A stretch of 64,000 nt of DNA, from NCBI GenBank assembly GCA_949317995.1, contig OX439043.1:42661560-42725559 (forward strand), given 5' to 3'. Both the position numbers and the translations under genes were made by a program. Every line of letters starts with the position of its first letter. Within the stretch, counting starts at the first letter, position 1. The notes under the pieces are model-generated. The model was given only the letters and a program-made list of their open reading frames with translations. It did no database searches and was not told the DNA's origin. The stretch comes from Acholoe squamosa. Taxonomy: Eukaryota > Annelida > Polychaeta > Phyllodocida > Polynoidae. Of this stretch, positions 13,261 to 24,544 are shown in pieces.

Positions 13261-13579
13261 ATCACCAACTATGACAGGAGATGACGACAATTTGCTGGGA
13301 ATTCCTTCAATTTTATGTGCAGTTACCACAATCAAACTGCCTTTAACCCAATTCAATTAGAAAAAAAAACTCACCCAGAAAGGCAAATGCACTGTCACTG
13401 TCAGCCATCTTGTTTCTGTTGTCAAAAAGGTGTCTCACATGAAATACTTACCCCTGATGAACTTTGTGAGAAAATCAAATTTTTTGTTCCCTTCAGAAGT
13501 AAAAGGTTTTGTTGTAGAGGCACTCATTGGATTTACTTGATATTTGGCATGTGTATTAGTGATATCCTCTGGATGATAT

Positions 13580-14010
13580 TGGTCATTGCATGAAGGTCAC
13601 ATCAAGGTCAATGTCATCTATAATAAGTTGGAGAAAGCATAGCCTGATCATCTGGCATTCATACCAGTAGACCTACATAAATGTGGTTTATATTATTTTG
13701 GTGTCTGACCTTGTGCTTTTGCCAAGGTCATCACCAAGGTCAAACCAAGGTCAAGGTCATGCCCAAGGTCATGGGGGGTGGGGGTACAATAGGGGGTCAA
13801 AAGTCAAGGATCAACTCAAATTGCAGTTTCCTGATAGATTTTTCTCTGTCTTACCTCTTACTATGGCTCAGAGATGAAGTGTACTACTGCATATAAATTG
13901 ATGGGATCATTGAACCTCAGAATGGAAGTAACCTTCAATGTCAATGTCACCTCTCTCAAGGTCAAACTGCATTTTATATTCAGGTAAAGGTCAAGAATGT
14001 CAGGGTCAAA
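13580..14010. repeat. AAGGTCA-rich low-complexity stretch
   Basis: AAGGTCA occurs at 13724, 13736, 13747, 13753 (overlapping) and 13765, with more near 13593-13610 and 13958-13990. The heptamer is identical to an extended nuclear-receptor half-site, but the repetitive setting makes a repeat origin more likely than an enhancer. Open frames of 64-71 codons across it are repeat artefacts. Confidence 0.6.
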
Positions 14011-14125
14011 TATCAAAATAGAAAAACCTTAAAAACCATAACTCAGTAATGGTTATAGCCTATAAGCATATCAATTTGGTGACACTGGCATCCCTGGGAG
14101 TACTTAAAAGAGAAAGTATGGCTCT

Positions 14126-14349
14126 GTTGCTAGGCAAAATCATGAATAAAGCCGTGTTGCTAAGCAATAGGAGTGCCCATAACTCACAGCCTAGAAAAAG
14201 GAAAGGTTAGGGACGATAATGGATGGTCTTGAGAAGTTATTTCTTGATTTCCCAATTCATATATGCTCCATTAATAGATATCCTTTGTTATTTTTGGGGC
14301 ATTTTCTGTGATTTTTTATGTTGCTAAGGAAATTGGTTACCATAGGAAC
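14126..14349. promoter_or_regulatory. cluster of X-box (RFX)-like half motifs
   Basis: GTTGCTAGGCAA (14126), GTTGCTAAGCAAT (14156), GTTGCTAAGGAA (14320) and GGTTACCATAGGAAC (14335) resemble RFX X-boxes (RYYNYY-N-RRNRAC type). No promoter or gene is recognised alongside, so functional binding is unproven and a repeat origin is possible. Confidence 0.2.
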
Positions 14350-14399
14350 AGAAATTGATAGAAAAAATTTCCAACATGTGGTTTCTCAATATTTATTTA

Positions 14400-15640
14400 T
14401 GTTGGAAAAATTAACATCCAATGTGCACTAGACCCATGATAGGGACACATGCCCATGCACTACACTGCAATGTCTTCTCACCTCTTTAGTCTCTTCATCT
14501 TTCCTTCCTTAGCTACTGTCCCCTTCTGTTCAACATTATGGCGGCGTCTACTATATCTGCCTTGCCCACATCCTCCAGACATATCAAACATAGAGCATGC
14601 AATGAACTAGTTACAACTAACCTACTCTATTAAATCTTCTGAATGATATCATACCAATGAAGGTCAATTTAAAGATGAGTCCTAGAGATGGCCATGGATA
14701 TTTGAACCTTTGTGGTGTCGGGCAATTCCCAACTGGACATAAACCCCTTTCTGGGGAAGGCACCATCCCCCAGGACATGACTCCCACACAATTAATTAAA
14801 GCTTACACAATTGTGGTAGGGCTGGGTTAGAGCTGGATTAGGGTTTAGATTATGGATGAACTGGGGAGAATTGTAGAATAGGAACAACTAAAGGGAGCTG
14901 GGTAATTGTTCTTTCTTACCATTATAGCTGATTATAGGGGTACTATGGTCATAGTTTATTTCGTGCTGTACATATTTTCACGAATTTCACGGAAATTAAA
15001 AGTCCGTGAATTCATGTCTTTAGCAGATATTTTTCTTTCAGGACTCCTTCTCCAGGTGGGCATGGGGTAGGGGTGGAGGGTGCGGGAGGGTGCAGGCATT
15101 AGCTGGGGGTGTGGGGGTGGGCATTGGTAGGGAAGTGTTTGTGTTTGATGTGGATGTGGTTAATATCATTTAATATTGTTTTCTCTTGTCTTATATTCGT
15201 ACAATTCTTTCAAGTACTGGGACCAACATACTGGTTTTCACTACCGAAAACGTTTCTTGTCATCAGAATAAGAACATATGAAAACGTTTTATAGAAACCA
15301 GATATAGAACATTATTGAAATCTTTCAGATACACATGTATTTGGTAATAACAAAACCAAATCAAACATTAATCAAAACATAGAGGAAATATATGGAACAG
15401 AAGCTTATGCCATTCACGGCAAACACACACCCTGAAGTAGAAGGGGGCGGCCTCCACTGCTGACGGGAGGAAGCAGGGTGCAGGTCGTCACCCTGGAGAG
15501 GGGTAGTCAATATCAGAGTCACTGGAGGGCTGCTTGCTGTGATAGTAAGACGTTCAATCTGGCATATCTCTGTCATTTCTCATATGTTGATAATGCTATA
15601 AATGGTTTTCATGAAGGAAGAAAGTTGTTCTTCACCCCTA
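14400..15640. other. no recognisable gene
   Basis: Mixed unique-looking sequence with a G-rich patch at 15050-15120. Nothing in it supports a gene, RNA or defined repeat. Confidence 0.35.
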
Positions 15641-15644
15641 GACA

Positions 15645-15752
15645 TTATAGAGTTTAAGATACGGCAACGTGTACGTCTAGAATTATATGGAATGGTAGGC
15701 TAGACGTTGCCATACACGTTACATGTAGGGAAATCTTAAACTCTCTATTATA
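15645..15752. mobile_element. hairpin MITE, about 107 bp
   Basis: TTATAGAGTTTAAGAT on the left is inverted on the right as ATCTTAAACTCTCTATTATAA. Inner CAACGTGTACGTCTAG and CTAGACGTTGCC also fold back. It lies just downstream of the transposase pseudogene, but I cannot show it is that element's terminus. Confidence 0.5.
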
Positions 15753-15883
15753 AGTGCACATTACTTTGATATTTGTTATGGAAATAATATGTAAACAACA
15801 GGTGTATAATAATGGATTACTACAGAATGACAGCATGATTTATCCTCCTGGAATCAGGTCTCAAACTACATGTACTGCATGTA

Positions 15884-16277
15884 TTAAAGTCCTGCTCTGA
15901 TGAAGCTCTGCATGATCAATGCTCCCTTCTCAGAGATAATTTTAATGGCCTCAATTAGCCACTCTGCATGTTTGGGTTTGATAACTGTACGTCTCAGATT
16001 GACCTTGACAGCTGCCACATTGGCTTCAGTACCCTCTTCCTCCATGGCAGACAGCTGTGAAACCACCTCCTTGGTATACCACGAGTGGAATTGCCCCTTC
16101 AGAGCATCTTTGAAGGGTTTGTTGATTGACAGGTCCAATGGATGTAATTTGTCCGTACATGCTGCAGGCACAAAGATGAGAACACAGCCGGCATCTTCCA
16201 TCTTTTTGATGACAGTACTCACTCGATGGGCAGCAAATACATCCAATATTAAGAGGGCCTTTTGGTCTTGGTTGTTA
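15884..16277 (-). pseudogene. pogo-type DDE transposase, C-terminal half (3' of the insertion)
   Basis: The frame runs from NNQDQKALLILDVFAAHR to the natural stop after SFIRAGL. LILDVFAAH carries the second catalytic aspartate of the DDE_1 (pogo/Tigger) fold, and LHPLDLSINKPFK carries the third. The tail has KGQFHSWYTKEV and VIKPKHAEWLIEA, typical of pogo-like transposases that are abundant in marine invertebrates. The enzyme would cut and join DNA in the nucleus. The 5' part of the same coding sequence resumes at 19677, beyond element B. Across the duplicated TA the two parts join in the same frame (ARG-ASP-ARG-ILE then ASN-ASN). Apparent residues upstream of NNQ in this frame belong to element B. 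The antisense frame at 15900-16295 is a shadow. Confidence 0.85.
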
Positions 16278-16309
16278 CCCAGCAAATTGTCGTGACTCCT
16301 CGTCAACCT

Positions 16310-16970
16310 GTGTGAAGTGGCTCACACATGTCGCTAGATGGAACACGTCGCTATAGCACAAGATCACCAGGAATAGCAATGGTGGTGATCACATGGCCTC
16401 ACCTCAGATGGCGAGGATGGTGATCACTTAGACTCACCAGGGATGGCGACGCGGGTGATCACTCACCTCGCTAGATGAAACACGCACCTCGTCATAGCAC
16501 ATATTCACCAGGGATGGCGAGCATCGTGATCACTCATCCTCACCAGGGATGGTGACATGAGTGATTACTCATCCTCACCAGGGATGGCGACACTTCGCTA
16601 GATGAGACGCACACCACGTCATAATGCAGATTCACCACGGATGGCAAGGATTGTGATCAGTCACCTCGCTAGATAAAACGCGTACCTTGTGACGATCTTG
16701 ATCACCCACACTCACCAGGGATGGCGACACGAGTGATCACTCACCTCGCTAGATGAAACGCACACCATGCCATAGCGCATGTTCACCACGGTTGGCGAGG
16801 ATCGTGATGACGCACACTCACCAGGGATGGCAAGGTGGTTGATCACTCACCTCGCTAGATGAAACGTGCACCACATCATAGCGCAGGTTCACCATGGATG
16901 GCGAGAGTGGTGATCACTCAGACTCACCAGTGATGGCGACGCTGGTGATCACTCACCTTGTTAGATGAAA
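16310..16970. repeat. left subterminal array of element B
   Basis: Irregular units of about 80-110 bp alternate CACCTCGCTAGATGAAACG with TCACCAGGGATGGCGA and GTGATCACTCA. CTCGCTAGAT-type words recur near 16466, 16663, 16741 and 16848, with a TTGTTAGAT variant near 16957. GTGATCAC is itself palindromic. This resembles clustered transposase-binding sites; the function is inferred. Confidence 0.8.
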
Positions 16971-17526
16971 AGCTCATAATCATCGACATTGGTAATCATG
17001 CAGCCTCACATCTGCCAGATCAAATTATGTTTTGCCAGAGAAGGTATTGCCATATGTATCTTCCCTCTAACCACAGACAAGGTGTTCATGTTGATATTTC
17101 CCTATGTATTTTTCCTGTAACCAGAGAAAAGGTGTTTATGGATAGTTCCTTTCATTTTAGAGATACCTCTATCTAAATTCAATTGATATTCTCTCTATAT
17201 AATCTTGTTTGATTCAACTCTGAAGTATTACATGGAAATCAGTGTGAAACAAAGCACATTTGATATGTATGGGACTTATACTTCATGCTCACACTTCCTA
17301 GATAGGCTACATGTTGAACAGTGGTGCTGTCTCAACAACTTTGGCAATGGTGGTGATAAGTTGCCACTGTGAGTCAGAGTGAGTGACAGATGATGCAATC
17401 CTCAGAGAGCATTGACTTGGAGTGACACAAATTCACGTATTGAGTGAGACCAATGTTGGCAATGGTGGTGATAAGTCACCATTTTGAGTGAAGATTAACT
17501 AGGAGTGATACACACTCACGCAGTGA

Positions 17527-19361
17527 CCCAGTAAACACACTACGTGTTTCAACGTAGATTTCTGGTAGATCTAGGTTGGTTTTCTACTGAACCTCTATAT
17601 GAGGTTCCAGCAACGTAGATATCGGTTGGTGGATATATGTTGATAAATAAGGTTTATGCTTCGCAATTTTAAGAGGTTTATCCACGTAAATCTTGATCCA
17701 TATTTTTGATTGGCTTTGTTCGTAGGTAGAACGATTGTAAGACGTAGATATTGGTTGGTTCATGTATGTAGATTTTGGATAAAAACTTCTAATGATAAAT
17801 AGTATTGTTTCATTTATCTAACCAAACTTTCATTTGCCTTATAAAGATCAGGGATGAATAATGATGAAAATCAATCACTTGACATGAAAAAAGATAACTC
17901 AGCTGGGCCTAGGTCTACAAGAATCCTGTACATATCATGGTGTTTAGAGTCCAGTACAGATAGATAGGATAAATAACAGATTGACCCTGGAATAAACCAT
18001 GTTTTCTATCATAATCAAATCTATTGGTGGACAAGCATCTGACCTACATGCAGTAGTTGTAATTATGTGCACTTTTAGGTAATAATGGATAATAATTCCT
18101 ATTTTCATATCACTATGGGGATTAACACTGTATTGACATTACATCTTAAATATGCATTGTTTAAGCAAGAGTATTTGTTGGTCATATAAAATATATGTAC
18201 CATATGGGTTAGAGCATCATGTGGCAAAATCTCATTCAGTAATGAATTCTAGATTCCAAACAAACAGTGGAAATGTAGGTGTGCAGAGGGTGATAATAGG
18301 GAATATAGAAAGCACATGGTCATAGAGGTTGGAAATACGTTAGATTACGTCCCACATACGTTATTTTGTGCTTCACTCCTATCTCACTAGATGGCAGCAT
18401 ATCCAATACCAGTACAAATATGAAAGCTGTATGGTTACAGCTATCAAACATAGTCTAGGTCTATCTAAATGTAGAAAATAAAAATCACAAGGCAGATTCA
18501 TTTCCATTTAGTGCTCACCTAATCTGTTCTAAATGTTTCTACACGAAAAGAGGTCTGAAATACGTAAAATTACGTTTATCTACGTATTTCTGTACTTTCA
18601 GTTTATCTCAACAGGTGTCACTATTGCTGAGCATTGTATTTAATTTAGACCTCCATGATGATTGTCATCTATACTGATCAACTATACTAATTAAAAACAC
18701 ATTATTGAGAACTCATTGTATCAACCTTTCATTTGGGAATAGGTTTGTGCAAAATATTCAATGATTGATGATGCTACCATGTATATTTTGGGATCCAGGT
18801 ATGGTAAACACCCATGCTGTAGTATTAAGAAATAGACTTAAACACCTAGCATCACAGAACCTTCAACATACAATCCGGAATTATACTTGACTCTTAATTC
18901 AAATGATGAAACTGATGGCTAAAGCATTGGTGTCTCTTGCTAAATACTGGCCCTGAATATACCAGTATTATAGAATGAGACAAGGAAATAACATTCTTAA
19001 ATGAATAAAGTTAACTGAGGGTATAGGGGTAAGTATATGAACGTCTCTTTGAGGTAATTTTACGTATATTGGAGCATAACCAGAACCTGCAAAACTACAT
19101 TCATCGTAGTTATTAGTATAAAAGTATTGAACATATACATTGGATATCTAAATATATAGGAACATTTACGTTTAAAGAACATAATTTTTCTTCGTTAATT
19201 CGGGTAATAATGAGGTATATGTACGTAAATTCTACATCTACGTCAGAAATACGTACATCAGCATACACGTTTATACGTTATTCTACGTTGAGAAAATACG
19301 TAAATGTACTGAAATTTCTACGTGCAATCTACGTATGTATAACGTAACTGTGTTTACTGGG
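17527..19361. mobile_element. TIR DNA transposon, element C (1.84 kb), nested in B
   Basis: The left end CCCAGTAAACACACTACGT and right end ACGTAACTGTGTTTACTGGG are inverse over about 20 bp. GA flanks both ends (2 bp); alternatively AGTGA flanks both ends if one extra G is allowed on the right. The interior is non-coding and rich in TACGTA/ACGTAAA words, dense within 350 bp of the right end and again near 18330-18370 and 18555-18600. It interrupts the right subterminal repeat of element B. Confidence 0.8.
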
Positions 19362-19676
19362 GAGTGAGAGCCATGTGGCAATGCAGGTGAAAAGTTGCCA
19401 TTCTGACTGAGAGTTGACAGGCAGTGGCACATACTCACGCAGTGAGTTAGATCCATGTTGGCGATGGTGGTGATAAGTCACCATGCTTTGTGAGGGATGA
19501 CAAGGGGTGGCACATACTCACGCAGTGAGTGAGATCATGTTGGCGACTGTTGTGATAAATCGCCATGCCATGTGAGACTGACACACAGTGGCGAAAGATG
19601 ACGCAGTGAGTTATCACTCAGAAAGGAGTCACCATTGATGATCAATCATGGCGACAGATAACGACAATTTGCTGGG

Positions 19677-19881
19677 TAATCCTATCCCTGAAGACCTGGA
19701 TGTAGGGCTTTAGCACAGTGTCCACATACCTTAGCATAGTCTCCTCCGTGGACCAGTGGGATGGATTGTGTTTTACATCCCATCCTGGAGGGAAATTAAG
19801 GGACATTTTGAGGGTGGCAGCGTTCTGTTTTGCCTGAGTAGATAAGCTGAGGTGGGAGGGTATCTCCAGCTTTGGTAATCC
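19677..19881 (-). pseudogene. pogo-type DDE transposase, upstream exon (5' of the insertion)
   Basis: Open frame with LPKLEIPSHLSL, KHNPSHWSTEETMLRYV and LKPYIQVFRDRI, the stretch that precedes the LLILD motif in pogo-like transposases. It ends at the duplicated TA and continues in frame at 16275. On the minus strand a T-rich stretch ending TTTTAG stands directly before GGATTACC, a plausible splice acceptor at 19882-19883, so the gene probably had introns. The exon(s) with the DNA-binding helix-turn-helix and the first catalytic aspartate were not found further upstream in the window. Confidence 0.75.
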
Positions 19882-19889
19882 CTAAAAGT

Positions 19890-20877
19890 ATCGTCAATAT
19901 TCTTACTCCTTTACTCTACAATATAGGGGCCAATGAGGCATATGTATACATTCAACAATGACTTCTTCAGCCCTTTAAGTCCTCATATCTCTCAGACGAA
20001 CGATTTCCTGGGGAAGATGGAGTCTTAGCTCAATGTCCAGCCAATACTGTGGTTTTGATTTGAAGGTATTTGGGTCCCTTTTAAGCATCTATGGAGGGGA
20101 ATGGTGTTCTCCTATATTATCGGTATGATTCTTTGCGTATTGTTTTAAAGTTCAAAATATTATAGAATTAGTCTTTTCTCTCTTCTCTCTGATCTACAGA
20201 GCATCAGACAAGCAAGATTTCACATGTAATATGATTAATTAGATATGCTGACAGCCATGGCTATGGATAGATATTTCTCATAGGTCTGTACCTGGTATTT
20301 GATTTCGGAGTGTGCAGACAGTCACTGGTCTCTGCTTTCGATCCTTTCCTTGATTCCATCTATCTTAGGTCTGAGGGCCATTTGGCAGTTGGTATCCTAT
20401 TCAACTCCCTCTCCAGGATTCACTCAAATGTTGTTTTTTTTCATAACTAGCTATCATAGCAAAGACCAATTTGGATATGGGAAAATATAAGCATCTGCCT
20501 ACTTATGTTCTATTACATTTGGACTTAAATTCTCAGATGATTTGTGTCCTTAGGCATTTTCCCAATCTAGGCAAATGAGGGATAACTTAGAAATTATCAT
20601 GATTAGACACAAACTATTCATCTGCTGATAAATGCAATTGTAACTTTTCATAACTCAGTAGTATTCTTTATCAGTTTTTATATCATCAGGCATGACTTTA
20701 GTGATTACAAAGATAATCGAACTCAGCTCATAATATTTGGTATATATAATGTACAATTGCAATTTAAAATGAAATGTTATTCTGCACATTAATACGATCA
20801 CATCTTCATTCTATGTTTGATGATTGCTAAGTTATTTACAGTATTACTTATGCAAATAAATTTATCTGTCATAAATA

Positions 20878-20880
<3 letters not shown>
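19890..20880. other. no recognisable gene; possible intron of the transposase pseudogene
   Basis: AT-rich sequence between the likely splice acceptor and a (AT)n tract. No further transposase exon was recognised. The 63-codon frame at 20299-20490 has no features. Confidence 0.35.

Positions 20881-20926
<46 letters not shown>
20881..20926. repeat. (AT)n microsatellite
   Basis: An uninterrupted run of 23 AT dinucleotides. Confidence 0.97.
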
Positions 20927-20929
<3 letters not shown>

Positions 20930-20974
20930 TATGGCATGTGAATATTTCATCCTAAAGTGATCTTTAATCATGAA

Positions 20975-21290
20975 TAGTATAAGCCATAGTGCCCAAAGCT
21001 TTATAGTATTAAATGAAGTGGGTGTTCAAAGAACAAAGGTCTCACAGAAATAATGAAGTGGACTTCCAACTTATTTTGTAAAAACAGGTCACATATGATA
21101 GTTAATGATTTATACCTTATCAAGGTGGTGGCTGAATGCAGAGATATTGAGAGAATTGTAAAAGCCATAGCGTCCAAATTTTAAACTATTTAGAAAGGTA
21201 AGTTTACAAAGAACAAATCATGCAAGCAACGTCATCCCATTTTGTAAAAACAGGTCACATGTGATAGTCTATTAAGCCTTTCAAGGTAGT
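20975..21290. repeat. imperfect tandem duplication, about 170-180 bp
   Basis: Two diverged copies share AAGCCATAG, a central TTTTGTAAAAACAGGTCACAT (at about 21070 and 21240) and a terminal TTTCAAGGTAGTG / TATCAAGGTGGTG word. Confidence 0.7.
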
Positions 21291-21299
21291 GCCAGAGAG

Positions 21300-22814
21300 A
21301 AGGTAACAAACATATTTTGGCTAAATACAAAGATACAAGGAAATCAGTCTAGCAAAATCATTGTCATTATGTTTTTGCCATTTTCAATGGGTGATATACG
21401 ATACTCCTTAAAAAAACAGTCTGTCCTTCATGTAGATTTTCATTATGTCATTTCTATGTGACTAAGGACTAAAAAAAAACATGGTATGAAACTATTGCAA
21501 TTTGTTATGGCTATATCCATAGATTGACTGAACTATGAGGTGAAGTGTGCTTGCATCGTTTGCATAGGAATTTCAGTCAATAAATCTACTTATCTACATC
21601 TTTCTCAAGATGGTATTACTAGACACAACCAGTATGACTTGAAAACCCTCAATATCAGAGTGGGTGATCGTAGGTAACATACTATGACTACTCTGTACAA
21701 TCAGCAGTTAATGCAGTAATCACATAGGGTTTGGTAGGGCAGTCGTACCAGTGCAACCATTAGCGACCATATGCAGGACTGTAATGGCATTTAACTGAGG
21801 GATCTCACTACGACTTGTAAGGGGTCTAGTCGTACCATCTTGGGAAATACCTTCCTGACCCCAAATAGGTTAGCTCATTCTAAGACCGACCCAGGCCCGA
21901 CACCAATGACCAAACCTCTTGGGCTCAAACTAGGTAGGCCAGTGTGGTCCACAAAGGAAGCCTGCTGTGGCCAGACAGGGGACACGTCTTGTTTGCTCAG
22001 CTTACATTGTCCTAAATTAATGTGCACTGTCAGACTGCGCCAAGCTTTTTTTACAGTAGATTGCTTCTATATTTGGAAAACAGTAGGAGCTGCTGTTAGT
22101 ACAAATCCAATGAACTGATGTAGGTTGCCCTTTAACCAGTACAGTGGTCTTTATAGCCCATTTACAATTGGGGCTGAGAGTGTGTAAGGCAGTTGAAGGT
22201 CGTGAATGAATGAGAAATGTCTGTAAATTGGTTTACCACGAAGTATGTCATTATTCTGGTTACATCGAAACACGCTGAGGCACAATTAAACCTTTACTGC
22301 CTTCAGATGAATCTTAAATCCAAGTTTTGCATGTGTGTGAAGCTCATGAGGATGCCACAGACCCCATATATGAGAATGTCACAAAGTCACTATTAAAATT
22401 TCATTTAAAAAATGCAAAGAGAAAAAGATGTTATTATAAATCATATTGCTATCTATAACAAAGTATTGATATCACTGCCATTCCTATGATGTAATCAAAT
22501 GGTTTTTACTATATTTTTCCAATTTTCTGTCTTTTCTGGAAAAATCCTTTACAAATACAAATAAATTAATAATCTGTTACTTTTTTCCATCAAAAACATT
22601 TAAAAATACTAATTTGGTAGAGAGGTGCTTGAAAATGCAATGGAATGATTGGAAATTTTCTGTAGATGTAAATAGACACTTTTAGAATTCAAAAATATGC
22701 ATTTTCTGCATATTTACAACTTTTTTATCTCAATGTCACAAAACAACCATGTTAAGAGTGTCCGTTACGCGTCCGTTACACCACATGGGGTCATATGGCA
22801 CCCCATTCACATCC
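21300..22814. other. no recognisable gene
   Basis: The frame at 21840-22118 (92 codons) lies in unique-looking sequence without domains or codon bias I can judge. I treat it as chance. Confidence 0.35.
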
Positions 22815-22875
22815 TTTCACAGGAGATAAGGTCCTGTGAAAAGGTCTTTCTTTCACGGACCTATCTCCTGTGAAA
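22815..22875. mobile_element. short perfect hairpin (MITE-like)
   Basis: TTTCACAGGAGATAAGGTCC and GGACCTATCTCCTGTGAAA are inverse arms with one bulged base, separated by a short spacer. A transcript would form a stable stem-loop. Confidence 0.7.
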
Positions 22876-23319
22876 TCCCCCATTATAGATATGAATGGGA
22901 ACAGCACTGGTATTTGAAAGTAGCGCTGGTGGTGACCAATGGTCTATATAGGCTGGGAATGAGCTATATGATACTGGGTGAAGCTAATTAGGTTGCAACA
23001 AATAAAAGTTTAAAAATCATAGTGATTACTGCACTGGAATGAGATACGCACCTATAGCTATATGATTCTTTCATGGGGTATTGTTCTCGTGAAAATAATC
23101 TGTTATATCACAGTTATTCCTCATCCCCCATGAAATTGTGACAATTTCAGGTATTAAATGAAGACAATTTCAGGTAAAAGTGCATGTTGTTGAGCAACTG
23201 TTATATGGGCTTCATTTGGCCTTAGTGACGTATGATGGCCACCTTTAGATGGCCGTTTTGTTACATTGACTTTAAACCTTTCTGAATTTGCCAAAAACAT
23301 ATATTATTAACCCTTTAAG

Positions 23320-23605
23320 GGCCGATGCTGCCCTCAGACAGCAATTAGATGCCCCTGAAATGATGCCTCAGGGCAGCATCATTGGGCTGCCCAAGGCCAG
23401 CACTACCATATCGCTGACATCCCTATGTTCAAAGATTATTACTTAAGTACCAATGTAAGAGTGTTTCTATATGAGTGCACATGTATCCTCTTTAGAAATA
23501 TTCAAATACCCATAGTCATTGATGTATTTTTAAAACTCTTAAACTACTCATTCAGGGCAGCATAAATCTAGGGCAGCCCATTCTGCTGCCCAAGGGCATA
23601 GCACG
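23320..23605. repeat. GGGCAGC-rich inverted words
   Basis: CTGCCC and GGGCAGC occur repeatedly in both orientations at the two ends of this stretch (23327-23400 and 23553-23596), suggesting the subterminal regions of a small transposon. Exact ends not resolved. Confidence 0.35.
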
Positions 23606-23609
23606 TGCA

Positions 23610-24240
23610 TACCAAGTCATCAGCAAGACAGCCCATGACTGGCAGGAGTGAATATTACCAAGCAATCAGCACACATTAAGTGATTGACTAAATGAGAACC
23701 ATTTATACAGTAATTCAGTTCTTCAGATATATATGTTAAATAGGTGAGGCGATAAGATACCCCCCTGCCATACACCATTTCCAACTCTGAAGTAAGCAGA
23801 TTCGGCACCCCCTATCTGATTGAACCCTTCTGTGAGGTGTACTAGTATACCAGTATTCGAACAATATAGGGACCCCTTGAACAACCAGTTTGCTAAATAG
23901 TTTTGCATGATTAACCCTGTCAGGTGCTTTCGATACACCCAGAAAGCACATAAACAGTGTGGCATTGGTTACCGTCCTGCCATCCAGTGCATAGATCTAT
24001 ACACATATCTGTGCCATGCTTCCTCTTCAACCCAAACTGATTGGCATTAATGATAATGTAATCTTCGATCATTGACAATAGCACCATTTCTAATACTTTA
24101 GATATTGTACTGGTTAGAGCTATATTACTTTCCCTGTATTATTCTTGATAACTGGGACTAGAACCACAGATAGCATCCTATCTGACAGTGTTCCATGAAT
24201 CATAAAACCTTTTAGTCAAGAAGAAAGCGTCTTTAGCATT
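23610..24240 (-). pseudogene. non-LTR reverse transcriptase fragment (eroded)
   Basis: Read in order across frameshifts: HGTLSDRMLSVVLVPVIKNN; LEMVLLSMIEDY; INANQFGLKRKHGTDMCI; then CFLGVSKAPDRVNHAKLFSK (the palm motif A region, where families show FLDxSKAFD); GNGVWQGGILSPHLFNIYI (QG motif B); and LNYCINGSHLVNHLMCADCL, where the catalytic YADD is CADC. Frames change at least three times. It lacks endonuclease and C-terminal parts. The wording differs clearly from the 50-55 kb element, so it is another LINE family. Confidence 0.85.
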
Positions 24241-24544
24241 CGTTGACTAGAACATGTCAAATGTTGATACATACCATTGTTATGAATCGAAAGCTCTGAA
24301 TTCAGTAACACATTGCTGTAAAAAGGACTGAATTGTTGACGGTGAGACAAGTGAGTGTGTGATAAGAGAGCATATCCTCTGCTGCCACCCTGCCAGTTAC
24401 TATTGCTGCATTTTGTTCATTGCCCTGAGCCTCCCTTCTAGCACAATGGGTATGGACTGGATGGGTGATGATGCTTTCCCATGCCAAAGTAGCTGCATCT
24501 CCGCAGTCGTCGCCTCGCCGTTATGCGAGCAGTAGCGACAAAGC

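Larger units (their letters stand above)
11524..13299. mobile_element. TIR DNA transposon, element A (1.78 kb, non-autonomous)
   Basis: The left terminus CCCAGCAAATTGTGGTGAC (11524) is the inverse of the right terminus GACGACAATTTGCTGGG (ends 13299). AA lies on both sides, consistent with a 2-bp target-site duplication. The same terminus flanks element B, so they form one family. Next to the left end is an array of 35-bp repeats, and next to the right end are diverged repeats with GGTGATGAATCGTCATGATG. No transposase frame is present, so it would need a partner in trans. CCCAG fits the CMC (CACTA/Mirage/Chapaev) terminal consensus CMCWR; that assignment is an inference. Confidence 0.7.
16278..19676. 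mobile_element. TIR DNA transposon, element B (3.4 kb including nested C)
   Basis: The termini CCCAGCAAATTGTCGTGAC and ATAACGACAATTTGCTGGG are near-perfect inverted repeats, and TA is duplicated at 16276-16277 and 19677-19678. It is in the same family as element A. The left side carries a long array around CTCACCTCGCTAGATGAAAC and TTCACCAGGGATGGCGA; the right side has units around CTCACGCAGTGAGTGAGAT. There is no transposase gene. It disrupts a pogo-like transposase coding region and is in turn interrupted by element C, so its own length without C is about 1.56 kb. Confidence 0.85.

Noticed and set aside
15900-16295. 131-codon plus-strand frame
   Set aside because: Antisense shadow of the pogo transposase pseudogene, which has clear DDE motifs on the minus strand.
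17527-19361. Element C as a Tc1/mariner-type element
   Set aside because: Flanks are GA, not TA, and no transposase or mariner-type TIR is visible.
21840-22118. 92-codon plus frame as a small gene
   Set aside because: No domain, splice or promoter support; length is within chance expectation.
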